From JAXGMV01 sp040768445 (GTDB lineage Bacteria; Chloroflexota; Anaerolineae; Anaerolineales; Anaerolineaceae), in contig JAXGMV010000001.1 in NCBI GenBank assembly GCA_040768445.1, forward strand, positions 2,294,001 to 2,358,000: a stretch of 64,000 bases of DNA, read 5' to 3'. Shown piece by piece: positions 16,735 through 24,492 of the stretch; positions within the stretch are counted from its first letter, which is position 1; every line of letters starts with the position of its first letter. The position numbers and the translations under genes are program-made. The notes under the pieces are model-generated. The model did not search any database, was not told the DNA's origin, and worked only from the letters and a program-made list of their open reading frames with translations.

Positions 16735-18081
16735 ATGAAGCGATCAGCTTGGCGCTACTTATGGAAGTCAGAAGATATCCGGAGAAAAATCCTGATCACA
16801 CTTGGACTGCTAGTTCTGTACAGGCTAGCAGCCAATATTCCTGTGCCAGGCGTAAACCGTGAAATCCTTGGCTCCCTGGCAACTTCTGGTGGAGCTGGTG
16901 GAAATCTATTTAATTTGCTTGATTTGCTGTCAGGTGGCACTGTTTCAACATTCTCCATCCTGGCAATGGGCGTGTATCCATACATTACTGCCCAAATTAT
17001 CTTGCAGTTGCTGGTACCAATCATTCCTGCCCTGGAAGCGAAGATGAAAGAAAATCAACGCGAAGGCAGGAAATGGATGGAACGGTGGACGGTAATTTTG
17101 ACCGTGCCTATGGCATTGCTATCTGCTGTTGGACAAATCAACATCTTTAACTCATTGGCTGCACAGGGCGGCATGGCTCCTTTAATGTCATTCAGTTTTA
17201 GCGGCCCAAATTTGCTTCCCACAGTCACCACAATCATCAGTATGATTGCTGGTACGATGTTTGGTATTTGGCTGGGTCAACTAATCTCTGAATATGGTAT
17301 TCCTAACCAGGGATTATCCCTGATCATTTTCGCAGGTATCGTTTCAAGAATGCCGCAGAATTTGCTTGGCTTGTTAAGTGACAAACAAAATGGTTGGTGG
17401 ATGCTGATTATTGTTGTCGCGATCCTGCTTCTTACTATTTTTGCTATTGTTTATGTACAGCAGGGTAGAAGGAATGTTCCTGTACTATTCCCGGGAAGAC
17501 GAATTGGCAACCGCATGTCGATGCCTGTTAGAAGTAATCTCCCCCTTATGGTCAACATGGCAGGCATGATCCCATTGATTTTCGCACAGTCAATTCTGAC
17601 TTTTCCAGCGATTGTTGCAAGTTATTTCACTGCATCAAAATCGGCCTGGTTGGCAAATTTTGCTGCCAGCGTGACGCGAGTATTTGGCGGCGAAAGCATA
17701 TGGTATATCCTGTTTTATTTCTTGATGGTGGTTGGTTTCACCTTTTTCTATACGGATGTGTTATTCACACAACAGAATTACGGTGATAATCTTAAACGCC
17801 AGGGTGCACAGATACCCGGTGTTGTACGGGGTTCACCAACACAAAAATACCTGACCAAAGTTCAACGCAGGATCACTTTACCTGGCGCTCTTTTCTTGGG
17901 ACTGGTTGCCGTGCTGCCTTACATAATTGGAATGATTCTACCAACATCTGGCAATTCAGGTTTATTCTTGCTGTCATCAGCTGGCTTGCTGATTGTTGTC
18001 GGTGTTGTAAGGGATACTTTCAATATTATCGAAACCGAATTAAAGATCCATGGTTACGATGAAGGTTTAATCAAAGGCTAA
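16735..18081 (+). CDS. secY: Protein translocase subunit SecY
   Basis: SecY (448 aa) is the channel of the Sec translocon in the cytoplasmic membrane. About ten hydrophobic segments are visible. The signatures GGTVSTFSILAMGVYPYITAQIILQLL and the cytoplasmic loop RNVPVLFPGRR...NLPLMVNMAGMIPLIFAQS are conserved. It sits in the spc operon between rplO and adk; the start is ATG 16735 behind AAAGGAG. Confidence 0.98.
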   Translation: MKRSAWRYLWKSEDIRRKILITLGLLVLYRLAANIPVPGVNREILGSLATSGGAGGNLFNLLDLLSGGTVSTFSILAMGVYPYITAQIILQLLVPIIPALEAKMKENQREGRKWMERWTVILTVPMALLSAVGQINIFNSLAAQGGMAPLMSFSFSGPNLLPTVTTIISMIAGTMFGIWLGQLISEYGIPNQGLSLIIFAGIVSRMPQNLLGLLSDKQNGWWMLIIVVAILLLTIFAIVYVQQGRRNVPVLFPGRRIGNRMSMPVRSNLPLMVNMAGMIPLIFAQSILTFPAIVASYFTASKSAWLANFAASVTRVFGGESIWYILFYFLMVVGFTFFYTDVLFTQQNYGDNLKRQGAQIPGVVRGSPTQKYLTKVQRRITLPGALFLGLVAVLPYIIGMILPTSGNSGLFLLSSAGLLIVVGVVRDTFNIIETELKIHGYDEGLIKG

Positions 18082-18082
18082 G

Positions 18083-18736
18083 ATGAACAGGAAGTATATC
18101 GTTCTCCTGGGTCCTCCCGGGGCAGGTAAGGGTACGCAGGCGAAAATTCTCGCCTCTGAACTCACCCTTGTCCATGTTTCATCGGGTGATATCTTTAGAG
18201 AGAACATCAAGAACCAGACTGAGTTGGGTGTTTCTGCCCAGGCTTTCATTAAAAAAGGCGATTTGGTTCCTGACGAATTAACAATTTCGATGATTCGGGA
18301 AAGGATCAACAGACCTGATTGTGAGTTAGGAGTTCTGTTTGATGGCTTTCCCAGGACACCTGATCAAGCAATAGCACTTGAAAGAATGCTGGGTGAGGTA
18401 GGGGGCAGTGTTTACGCTGTACCTTATCTTTCTGTGCCTGCAGAAGTGCTTATTGAGCGATTATCTGGAAGATGGACTTGTCTCATGTGTGGCAGTGTCT
18501 ATCACGAGAAATATAACCCGCCAGTAAACCCTGGTGTCTGTGATAATGATGGCACAGACCTGGTGCAGCGGGATGATGATAAAGCAGAGACTGTTAAGAA
18601 TCGTATAGAAGTTTATTTTAAACAAACTGAGCCATTAATTGCTTATTACAAAGAACTTGGATTGTTAAGAGAAATTGATGGTACACAAGAAATTCAAGCG
18701 GTCACTGTAGATATGTTGGCAGCTGTAGGGATTTAG
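18083..18736 (+). CDS. adk: Adenylate kinase with zinc-binding lid
   Basis: Adenylate kinase (217 aa; ATP + AMP to 2 ADP). The P-loop GPPGAGKGTQAK is at residues 9-20, AMP-binding residues and FDGFPRTPDQA follow, and the LID domain (about 125-160) has CLMC...VCDND, a Cys3-Asp zinc site in place of the all-polar lid of E. coli. It starts 1 bp after the secY stop, using AAAGG inside the secY end. Confidence 0.97.
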   Translation: MNRKYIVLLGPPGAGKGTQAKILASELTLVHVSSGDIFRENIKNQTELGVSAQAFIKKGDLVPDELTISMIRERINRPDCELGVLFDGFPRTPDQAIALERMLGEVGGSVYAVPYLSVPAEVLIERLSGRWTCLMCGSVYHEKYNPPVNPGVCDNDGTDLVQRDDDKAETVKNRIEVYFKQTEPLIAYYKELGLLREIDGTQEIQAVTVDMLAAVGI

Positions 18737-18744
18737 TAAAGATC

Positions 18745-19569
18745 ATGGCTTGGTATCGGAATGTGACTATAAAAAGTCAAAAAGAATTAGAAATAATGCG
18801 AATAGCAGGAAGGATCAACGCTGAAGCTCTTCAGGCAGCTTATTTGGCACTCAGTCCGGGTAATACCACTGCTGATGTGAATGCCGCGGCTGAAGCTGTA
18901 CTGAAAGGTTATGGCGTTTACTCTCCTTTCCTGAATTACCCGGGTCCATATCCTTATCCAGCAAGTACGAATGTCAGTATAAATGAAGAGCTTGTTCATG
19001 GCATCCCAGGTAAACGGAAATTGAAAGCCGGTGATGTTGTTTCTGTCGATTGCGGCACAGTCTATGATGGTTTTGTAGGTGATAGCGCCTTCACTGCTGT
19101 GGTAGGCGAAGCTACTGATAAAGCAAAAGACCTGATTTTGGTTACAGAGCAAGCGCTTTATGTAGGCATCTCGAAAATGGTAGCAGGCAATCGTACTGGT
19201 GATGTATCTGCGGCTATTCAACACTATGTTGAATCCAAAGGTTACCAGGTTGTTCGGGAATACACCGGTCATGGCGTTGGTAGACAAATGCATGAAGGAC
19301 CGCAAATGCCCAATTTTGGCACACCTGGAAGAGGACCTGTTCTTCAGCCAGGAATGGTGATTGCTCTGGAGCCCATGGTTATGACAGGCAGCTTTATGAC
19401 TCGCACGCTTGATGATGAATGGACTGTCGCATCTGCAGACGGAAAATTATGCGCCCATTTTGAACACACCGTGGCAGTCACTGAGAGTGGTCCAATGATA
19501 CTGACGGCCTTAGGGGATGGTTCAAGTCCCGCACAAATTGCTGGACAATTAGTAACTGATCAATTATAA
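18745..19569 (+). CDS. map: Methionine aminopeptidase, type I
   Basis: Removes the initiator Met from nascent proteins (274 aa). All five metal ligands of the pita-bread fold are visible: the two Asp of VDCGTVYDGFVGDSAF, His of GHGVGRQMHEGP, Glu of ALEPMVM and Glu of HFEHTVAVTE. There is a short C-terminal extension after the last motif. It follows adk by 8 bp with only a weak Shine-Dalgarno. The usual next gene infA is absent. Confidence 0.97.
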   Translation: MAWYRNVTIKSQKELEIMRIAGRINAEALQAAYLALSPGNTTADVNAAAEAVLKGYGVYSPFLNYPGPYPYPASTNVSINEELVHGIPGKRKLKAGDVVSVDCGTVYDGFVGDSAFTAVVGEATDKAKDLILVTEQALYVGISKMVAGNRTGDVSAAIQHYVESKGYQVVREYTGHGVGRQMHEGPQMPNFGTPGRGPVLQPGMVIALEPMVMTGSFMTRTLDDEWTVASADGKLCAHFEHTVAVTESGPMILTALGDGSSPAQIAGQLVTDQL

Positions 19570-19615
19570 TAACAACTTTGGCAACAGCGAGTGGTTGTGA
19601 AACGAGGAGTAATAA

Positions 19616-19729
19616 ATGAAAGTAACATCATCAATTAAGAAACGCTGCGCAAAATGCAAGATTGTAAAACGTTCAGGCATTTTATTTGTTATCTGTGAAA
19701 ATCCAAAGCACAAACAACGACAAGGGTGA
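19616..19729 (+). CDS. rpmJ: 50S ribosomal protein L36
   Basis: L36 (37 aa), a small zinc protein: MKVTSSIKKRCAKCKIVKRS with C-X2-C followed by ICENPKHKQRQG giving C-X4-H. The start at 19616 is preceded by GAGGAG. It lies directly after map and before rpsM; infA, which usually lies between map and rpmJ, is not in the 46-bp gap. Confidence 0.96.
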   Translation: MKVTSSIKKRCAKCKIVKRSGILFVICENPKHKQRQG

Positions 19730-19735
19730 TGAGTT

Positions 19736-20125
19736 ATGGCGAGAATTGAAGGTGTAGATCTGCCGCGCAATAAGCGCATTGAAATAGCTTTGACCTATAT
19801 CTATGGTATAGGACCAACTCGTGCATCGAAAATTTTGGCTGATACGAAAGTAAATCCAGACATCCGTGTTAAAGATTTAACCGAAAATGAAGCCAACCTG
19901 ATGCGTGATTACATCTCTCAGAATTATTCTGTCGAGGGTGATCTTCGACGTGAAAAACAGATGGCGATAAAACGCCTCATTGAAATCGGATGCTATCGTG
20001 GTTTACGCCATCGTCGTAATTTGCCAGTTCGCGGCCAGAGGACAAGAACGAATGCAAGAACTCGCAAAGGCCCGAAGCGTACGGTAGCAGGTCGCGGTCG
20101 CCGCAGAGGCGCAACGAAGAAATAA
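19736..20125 (+). CDS. rpsM: 30S ribosomal protein S13
   Basis: S13 (129 aa) is a head protein that contacts P-site tRNA and forms bridges B1a/b. MARIEGVDLPRNKRIEIALTYIYGIG and the basic tail RGQRTRTNARTRKGPKRTV are diagnostic. It is 6 bp after rpmJ and starts the alpha operon block. Confidence 0.98.
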   Translation: MARIEGVDLPRNKRIEIALTYIYGIGPTRASKILADTKVNPDIRVKDLTENEANLMRDYISQNYSVEGDLRREKQMAIKRLIEIGCYRGLRHRRNLPVRGQRTRTNARTRKGPKRTVAGRGRRRGATKK

Positions 20126-20137
20126 ACACTTCTAACA

Positions 20138-20191
20138 GCCTGCCCGGGAAGAGAGGGTTGTTTCTCCTCGCGGCTGCTTACCCGGGCTGGC
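20138..20191 (+). promoter_or_regulatory. GC-rich stem-loop between rpsM and rpsK
   Basis: GCCTGCCCGGG (20138-20148) pairs with CCCGGGCTGGC (20181-20191) with one T-T mismatch, a 10-bp GC-rich stem enclosing 32 nt. No T-tract follows. It sits in a 114-bp gap of a cluster whose genes are otherwise tightly packed, so a processing site or a ribosomal-protein (for example S4) binding leader is plausible but unproven. Confidence 0.5.
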
Positions 20192-20239
20192 AAGTTTAAG
20201 TGATTATCTAGTTAATGAAACAAATTATAGTGAGGTATT

Positions 20240-20644
20240 ATGGCACAAAACGTACGATCAACTCGGCGTAGCAGTGGTCCAAAAAAAGCGAAGAGAACAC
20301 TTTCAACTGCACAAGTGCATATATTTGCGTCCTTTAATAACACCATTATTACGATTTCTGATCTGCAGGGCAATGCAATTTGCTGGGGCAGTTCAGGATC
20401 TGCTGGGTTTAAAGGGTCACGTAAAAGCACTCCATTTGCAGCGCGTCTTGCTGCAGAACAGTCAATGAAAGTTGCCATGGGTATGGGTGTGCAGGAAGTT
20501 GATCTCATAATCAAAGGACCTGGACCAGGACGGGAATCAGCAATCAGAGCAATACAATCACTTGGTATAAAAGTTAGATCCATTGCTGATATTACACCTG
20601 TTCCTCATAATGGCTGCCGACCTCCCAAGAAACGCCGCGTGTAA
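20240..20644 (+). CDS. rpsK: 30S ribosomal protein S11
   Basis: S11 (134 aa) lies on the 30S platform near the mRNA exit. HIFASFNNTIITISDLQGN, SSGSAGFKGSRKSTPFAA and the C-terminal PHNGCRPPKKRRV are near-universal. Shine-Dalgarno GTGAGG precedes ATG 20240. Confidence 0.98.
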   Translation: MAQNVRSTRRSSGPKKAKRTLSTAQVHIFASFNNTIITISDLQGNAICWGSSGSAGFKGSRKSTPFAARLAAEQSMKVAMGMGVQEVDLIIKGPGPGRESAIRAIQSLGIKVRSIADITPVPHNGCRPPKKRRV

Positions 20645-20660
20645 GAGGAGATAACAAGAA

Positions 20661-21299
20661 ATGGCGAGATATATTGGACCGGTTTGTAAACTTTGTCGCC
20701 GAGAAGGTGAAAAGTTGTTTTTGAAGGGAGAAAGATGTTTTTCTCCTAAATGTGCATTCGATCGTCGCAGTTACGCACCAGGCCAGCATGGGAAAAACCT
20801 GATGGGCAGAGGTGAGCGGGAATCAGACTATGCAAAGCAATTGAGAGCCAAACAAAGAGCACGCAGAATTTACGGCACTCTTGAAAGGCAATTCAGGCGT
20901 ACATTTAGCACCGCCAACAAATTACGCGGTCTAACTGGTTTGAATCTGCTGCAACTGCTTGAGTTACGCCTCGACAATGTTGTGTATCGCATGGGTCTGG
21001 CTGACAGCCGTAATCAGGCACGTCAACTCGTAAACCATGGACATTTCGTCGTGAATGGCCGGCGTACTGACATCCCCTCAATGTTATTGAAACCAGGCGA
21101 TCAATTAGGCGTACGTGAAAGCTCAAGACAGAATGTGTATTTCCACGAGCTTCCTGATTTTGCTGAAAAGAAAAACTGCGCCCTTTGGCTTGATCGCGAT
21201 CTGAAGTCCCTTTCAGGCCGTGTGTTAAGAATTCCGGAACGTAGTGAAATTGACGGCAACCTAAACGAGCAGTTGATTGTTGAATACTACTCCAGGTAA
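20661..21299 (+). CDS. rpsD: 30S ribosomal protein S4, zinc-binding form
   Basis: S4 (212 aa) nucleates assembly of the 16S 5' domain. Four N-terminal cysteines (CKLC at residues 9-12, then CFSPKC) form the zinc site of the C+ type. The S4 RNA-binding domain (LELRLDNVVYRMGLADSRNQARQLVNHGHFVVNG) is in the C-terminal half. It lies 16 bp from rpsK and before rpoA as in most bacteria. Confidence 0.98.
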   Translation: MARYIGPVCKLCRREGEKLFLKGERCFSPKCAFDRRSYAPGQHGKNLMGRGERESDYAKQLRAKQRARRIYGTLERQFRRTFSTANKLRGLTGLNLLQLLELRLDNVVYRMGLADSRNQARQLVNHGHFVVNGRRTDIPSMLLKPGDQLGVRESSRQNVYFHELPDFAEKKNCALWLDRDLKSLSGRVLRIPERSEIDGNLNEQLIVEYYSR

Positions 21300-21354
21300 C
21301 AGGTAATTGTGAAATTGAATTTTGTCGGAATTAGAAGAAATAACGAGGTGGAAC

Positions 21355-22320
21355 TTGACTGCTCTTAATAATATGGTTACCCCCAAAGTTGAGCGGGAAG
21401 CTGAAGCCCGGAATTATGGCAAGTTTATCATCAGCCCTCTTGAAAGAGGTTTTGGTGTAACAGTTGGCAATGCATTGCGTCGAATAATGCTTTCGTCATT
21501 AGATGGTGCAGCAGTAACATCAATTAGGATTTCTGATGTCATGCATGAGTTCAGTGATATTCCTGGTGTTCGTGAGGATGTTATACAGGTAATGCTGAAG
21601 ATTAAACAACTGCGCATGATACTGCATGATGTTGACTCATCACATTTGCATATTGAAGTCAGAGGTGCAGGAGAAGTAACTGCAGCTGATATTCAAGTGC
21701 CGGCTGAAGTTGAAATTGTCAATCCGGAGTTGGATCTTTTCACTGTTGATGAAGAGAATGCAAGACTCGAAATCGATATGACGGTTGAAAGAGGTCGTGG
21801 ATATTCCCCATCAAACGATAGAATCGGCTACTTACCAATTGGGGAGTTACCTGTTGATGCAATATTTACACCGGTGAAGAGGGTAAACTGGTCTGTTGGT
21901 TCTGCCCGCGTTGGACAAAATACCGATTATGACCGCCTGACACTGGAAATTTGGACAGATGGCACAATCTCACCCGAGAAAGCGCTGGGTGATGCATCAA
22001 AAATTATGATCAATCACTTGCGATACATTTCGGGTATTACAGAAGAAGTGTTTGTGGTTGAACCTGAAGTTGAACCAACCGGCAGCCACCTGACCAGCGA
22101 AGCCGCTGAAACGCCTATTGAGAATCTGGATTTGTCAGTCAGAGTTTTCAATTCTCTAAAAAGGACAGGCATTACCACTGTTGGCGATGTTCTGGAACTT
22201 TTAGATAAGGGCGATGAAGCTGTAATGTCAATACGAAATTTTGGTGAAAAGAGCCTGGACGAGCTAACACAGAAGATGACCGAAAAAGGCTTTTTAACAT
22301 CACCGGATAAAACGGAGTAA
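21355..22320 (+). CDS. rpoA: RNA polymerase alpha subunit
   Basis: Alpha subunit (321 aa) that dimerises to nucleate the polymerase. The start is a TTG at 21355, picked because GAGGTG ends about 5 nt upstream; the upstream TTG at 21322 lacks a Shine-Dalgarno, and the first ATG (21373) is too far from it. The N-terminal domain has FIISPLERGFGVTVGNALRRIMLSS; the C-terminal domain (RVFNSLKRTGITTVGDVL...RNFGEKSLDEL) contains the DNA/activator-binding helices. Normal length. Confidence 0.95.
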   Translation: MTALNNMVTPKVEREAEARNYGKFIISPLERGFGVTVGNALRRIMLSSLDGAAVTSIRISDVMHEFSDIPGVREDVIQVMLKIKQLRMILHDVDSSHLHIEVRGAGEVTAADIQVPAEVEIVNPELDLFTVDEENARLEIDMTVERGRGYSPSNDRIGYLPIGELPVDAIFTPVKRVNWSVGSARVGQNTDYDRLTLEIWTDGTISPEKALGDASKIMINHLRYISGITEEVFVVEPEVEPTGSHLTSEAAETPIENLDLSVRVFNSLKRTGITTVGDVLELLDKGDEAVMSIRNFGEKSLDELTQKMTEKGFLTSPDKTE

Positions 22321-22326
22321 GCGAAA

Positions 22327-22707
22327 ATGCGTCACCAAGTATCAGGTTATAAATTAAGCAGGAGCAAAGATCAGAGAATCGCATTAAAGCGAATCATGAT
22401 TAAGCAGTTATTTACACACGAACGCATTCAAACAACTACCGCAAAAGCACATGCTATCAGAGGTGAGGCTGAAAAATTAATCACGCTTGCAAAAAATTCA
22501 GCTGAAAGCTCCGATATTGAGAAGGTAAACGCCAGAAGGTTAGCCGCAGCTAAGCTTGGCGGATCACCCGAAGTTGTTAAAAAGCTGTTTGATGACATTG
22601 GACTGCGCTATAAAAATCGTGCAGGCGGCTACACAAGGATCTATCGATTAGGTCTGCGACAAGGCGATGCCTCTGAAATGGTAATGCTCGAGTTGGTTGA
22701 AGAATAA
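22327..22707 (+). CDS. rplQ: 50S ribosomal protein L17
   Basis: L17 (126 aa) near the tunnel exit. MRHQVSGYKLSRSKDQRIALKRIM and AHAIRGEAEKLITLAK identify it; the C-terminal GGYTRIYRLGLRQGDASEM is conserved. It follows rpoA by 6 bp. Confidence 0.97.
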   Translation: MRHQVSGYKLSRSKDQRIALKRIMIKQLFTHERIQTTTAKAHAIRGEAEKLITLAKNSAESSDIEKVNARRLAAAKLGGSPEVVKKLFDDIGLRYKNRAGGYTRIYRLGLRQGDASEMVMLELVEE

Positions 22708-22708
22708 T

Positions 22709-22729
22709 CCATCCAAAAGTTCTGGATGG
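22709..22729 (+). promoter_or_regulatory. Hairpin covering the truA ribosome binding site
   Basis: CCATCC (22709-22714) pairs perfectly with GGATGG (22724-22729); the second arm is the only purine-rich, Shine-Dalgarno-like sequence before the truA ATG at 22731. The stem begins right after the rplQ stop codon, so ribosomes finishing rplQ could melt it. Confidence 0.5.
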
Positions 22730-22730
22730 T

Positions 22731-23468
22731 ATGGCACCTTACAAACTTATCATATCCTACGATGGTTCCGAATATTCGGGTTACCAAAGACAGGGTAAAC
22801 AGAAGACAGTTCAATTAGAACTGGAGCATGCACTTCGGGCAATAGGCTGGACAGGTTCATCCATTTTAGCTGCCGGCCGAACCGATGCTGGCGTGCATGC
22901 AGAAGGTCAGGTGGTGGTGTTTACCTTCGACTGGAAACATGGTGTAAATGCGCTCCAGGCGGCGGTAAACGCCAATTTACCCGATGATATCTCTGTCCTG
23001 TCAGCTGAATTAGCTGAAGATGGTTTTCATCCTCGCTATGATGCCAAGTGGAGGACCTACCGCTATTTGATTTACTGTTCACCGGTAAGAAACCCCCTTT
23101 TAGATCGTTACGCCTGGCGAGTATGGCCTGAAGTGGCGTTCGATTTGATGCAAACAGCGGCACTGCAGTTCAAGGGCAGGCATGATTTTCGTGCATTTGG
23201 TAAACCGCCAAGGAAGGACGGCAGAACTGAACGGATAGTTCGAGAATCTGAATGGCAGGCACTGGCAGATCAGCAATTTTTGTATCATGTGACAGCAAAT
23301 GGTTTTCTTTATCACATGGTGAGAAGATTGGTTGCAGCCATAGTGTTAGTTGGACAGACCCAACTCGCTATCAGCGAGTTGGCCACGGCAATAGAAGGTC
23401 AGAAAGAACTGCTGCCGGAAATTGCTCCTCCCAACGGCCTTGTACTGGAATCGGTAGAATATGAATAA
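22731..23468 (+). CDS. truA: tRNA pseudouridine(38-40) synthase TruA
   Basis: TruA (245 aa) converts U38-40 of tRNA anticodon stems to pseudouridine. The catalytic Asp is in AAGRTDAGVHAEGQV (about residue 50), and the fold motifs GRHDFRAFG and NGFLYHMVRRLVAAIVLVG follow. It sits between rplQ and rplM, a common bacterial order. Confidence 0.97.
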   Translation: MAPYKLIISYDGSEYSGYQRQGKQKTVQLELEHALRAIGWTGSSILAAGRTDAGVHAEGQVVVFTFDWKHGVNALQAAVNANLPDDISVLSAELAEDGFHPRYDAKWRTYRYLIYCSPVRNPLLDRYAWRVWPEVAFDLMQTAALQFKGRHDFRAFGKPPRKDGRTERIVRESEWQALADQQFLYHVTANGFLYHMVRRLVAAIVLVGQTQLAISELATAIEGQKELLPEIAPPNGLVLESVEYE

Positions 23469-23524
23469 AGAAGAATTATTAACTTCTCAGTAATTATGAG
23501 ATTATTAAATTGTGATCGGAGAAG

Positions 23525-23956
23525 ATGACAGTGGAAAAGACATATGTCATTAAAGGAAAAACTGAAGAAAAATGGTGGCTGGTGGATGCCAACGAAGCCA
23601 GTCTGGGTCGATTAGCTACCCAGATTGCGCACTATCTATTGGGTAAGAATCTGCCAACCTATACACCTGGTGTTGAAATGGGCAATTTTGTGGTAGTAAT
23701 CAATGCGGAAAGATTCATGTTCACCCAAAAACGCCTTGATGATAAGAAATACTACGCCCATTCTGGCTATCCAGGTGGTTTAAAGACCATCACCTTGCGT
23801 GATCAGCTAAAAAAGTTTCCAGAGCGTGTTATAAAAGCTGCAGTTTGGGGAATGCTTCCTCACAACTCACACGGCAGGAAATTATTAAAAAGATTAAAAG
23901 TTTATGCTGGTAATGATCATCCACATCAGGCTCAAAATCCTGAGACGGTGCAGTAA
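23525..23956 (+). CDS. rplM: 50S ribosomal protein L13
   Basis: L13 (143 aa), an early assembly protein. KWWLVDANEASLGRLATQIAHYLLGK, SGYPGGLKTITL and AVWGMLPHNSHGRKLLKRLKVYAGNDHPH are diagnostic. It is co-directional with rpsI, 13 bp apart, the standard L13-S9 pair. The 56-bp gap after truA is AT-rich and may hold a promoter I could not define. Confidence 0.97.
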   Translation: MTVEKTYVIKGKTEEKWWLVDANEASLGRLATQIAHYLLGKNLPTYTPGVEMGNFVVVINAERFMFTQKRLDDKKYYAHSGYPGGLKTITLRDQLKKFPERVIKAAVWGMLPHNSHGRKLLKRLKVYAGNDHPHQAQNPETVQ

Positions 23957-23969
23957 AGGAGTAGGGTAA

Positions 23970-24365
23970 ATGGCAGTTCAATATTTTGAAGGTATTGGCC
24001 GGCGTAAAGAGAGCACTGCGCGAGTAAGAATTATGAGCGGTTCAGGATTATTCCTGATCAACGATAAGCCGTTAGAAGAATACTTTACCCGCTTTGGTGA
24101 TCCTGAGTCAATTGTGGCACCCCTAAATGCCGCTGGATTAGACAGAAAAACCTTCGATGTTACTGTAAAAGTCGAAGGCGGCGGCGTGACAGGTCAGACA
24201 GACTCTGTTCAGCTTGGCCTGGCCAGGGCGATGTTAAAGATGGACCCAGATACAATCAGCGCGCTCAGGCGTGGCAGTTTCCTAACTCGTGATCCAAGAG
24301 TCAAGGAACGCAAGAAACCTGGTTTAAAACGAGCCCGCAAAGCACCTACCTACACCAAACGTTAA
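23970..24365 (+). CDS. rpsI: 30S ribosomal protein S9
   Basis: S9 (131 aa); its C-terminal tail reaches the P-site tRNA. GIGRRKESTARVRI at the N-terminus, the GGGVTGQTDSVQLGLARAM core and the C-terminal KAPTYTKR are typical. It is the last gene of the translation cluster; an insertion sequence begins 24 bp after its stop. Confidence 0.98.
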   Translation: MAVQYFEGIGRRKESTARVRIMSGSGLFLINDKPLEEYFTRFGDPESIVAPLNAAGLDRKTFDVTVKVEGGGVTGQTDSVQLGLARAMLKMDPDTISALRRGSFLTRDPRVKERKKPGLKRARKAPTYTKR

Positions 24366-24464
24366 ACCTGCAGTCTATGTACATAAGAAGGGGCTGCCCA
24401 AAAAGTCAGCCTCGACAGTTGAATAAACCACAAAAACAAACAAAGAAATAAAAAAGAACAAAAA

Positions 24465-24492
24465 AAAGCAGCGATCAAACGACCGCTGCTTT
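24465..24492. terminator. Bidirectional terminator at the transposase 3' end
   Basis: AAAGCAGCG pairs with CGCTGCTTT around a 10-nt loop, with A/T runs on both sides (eight A upstream, four T downstream on the + strand). It overlaps the last transposase codons and would also stop transcripts leaving rpsI on the + strand. Confidence 0.8.
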
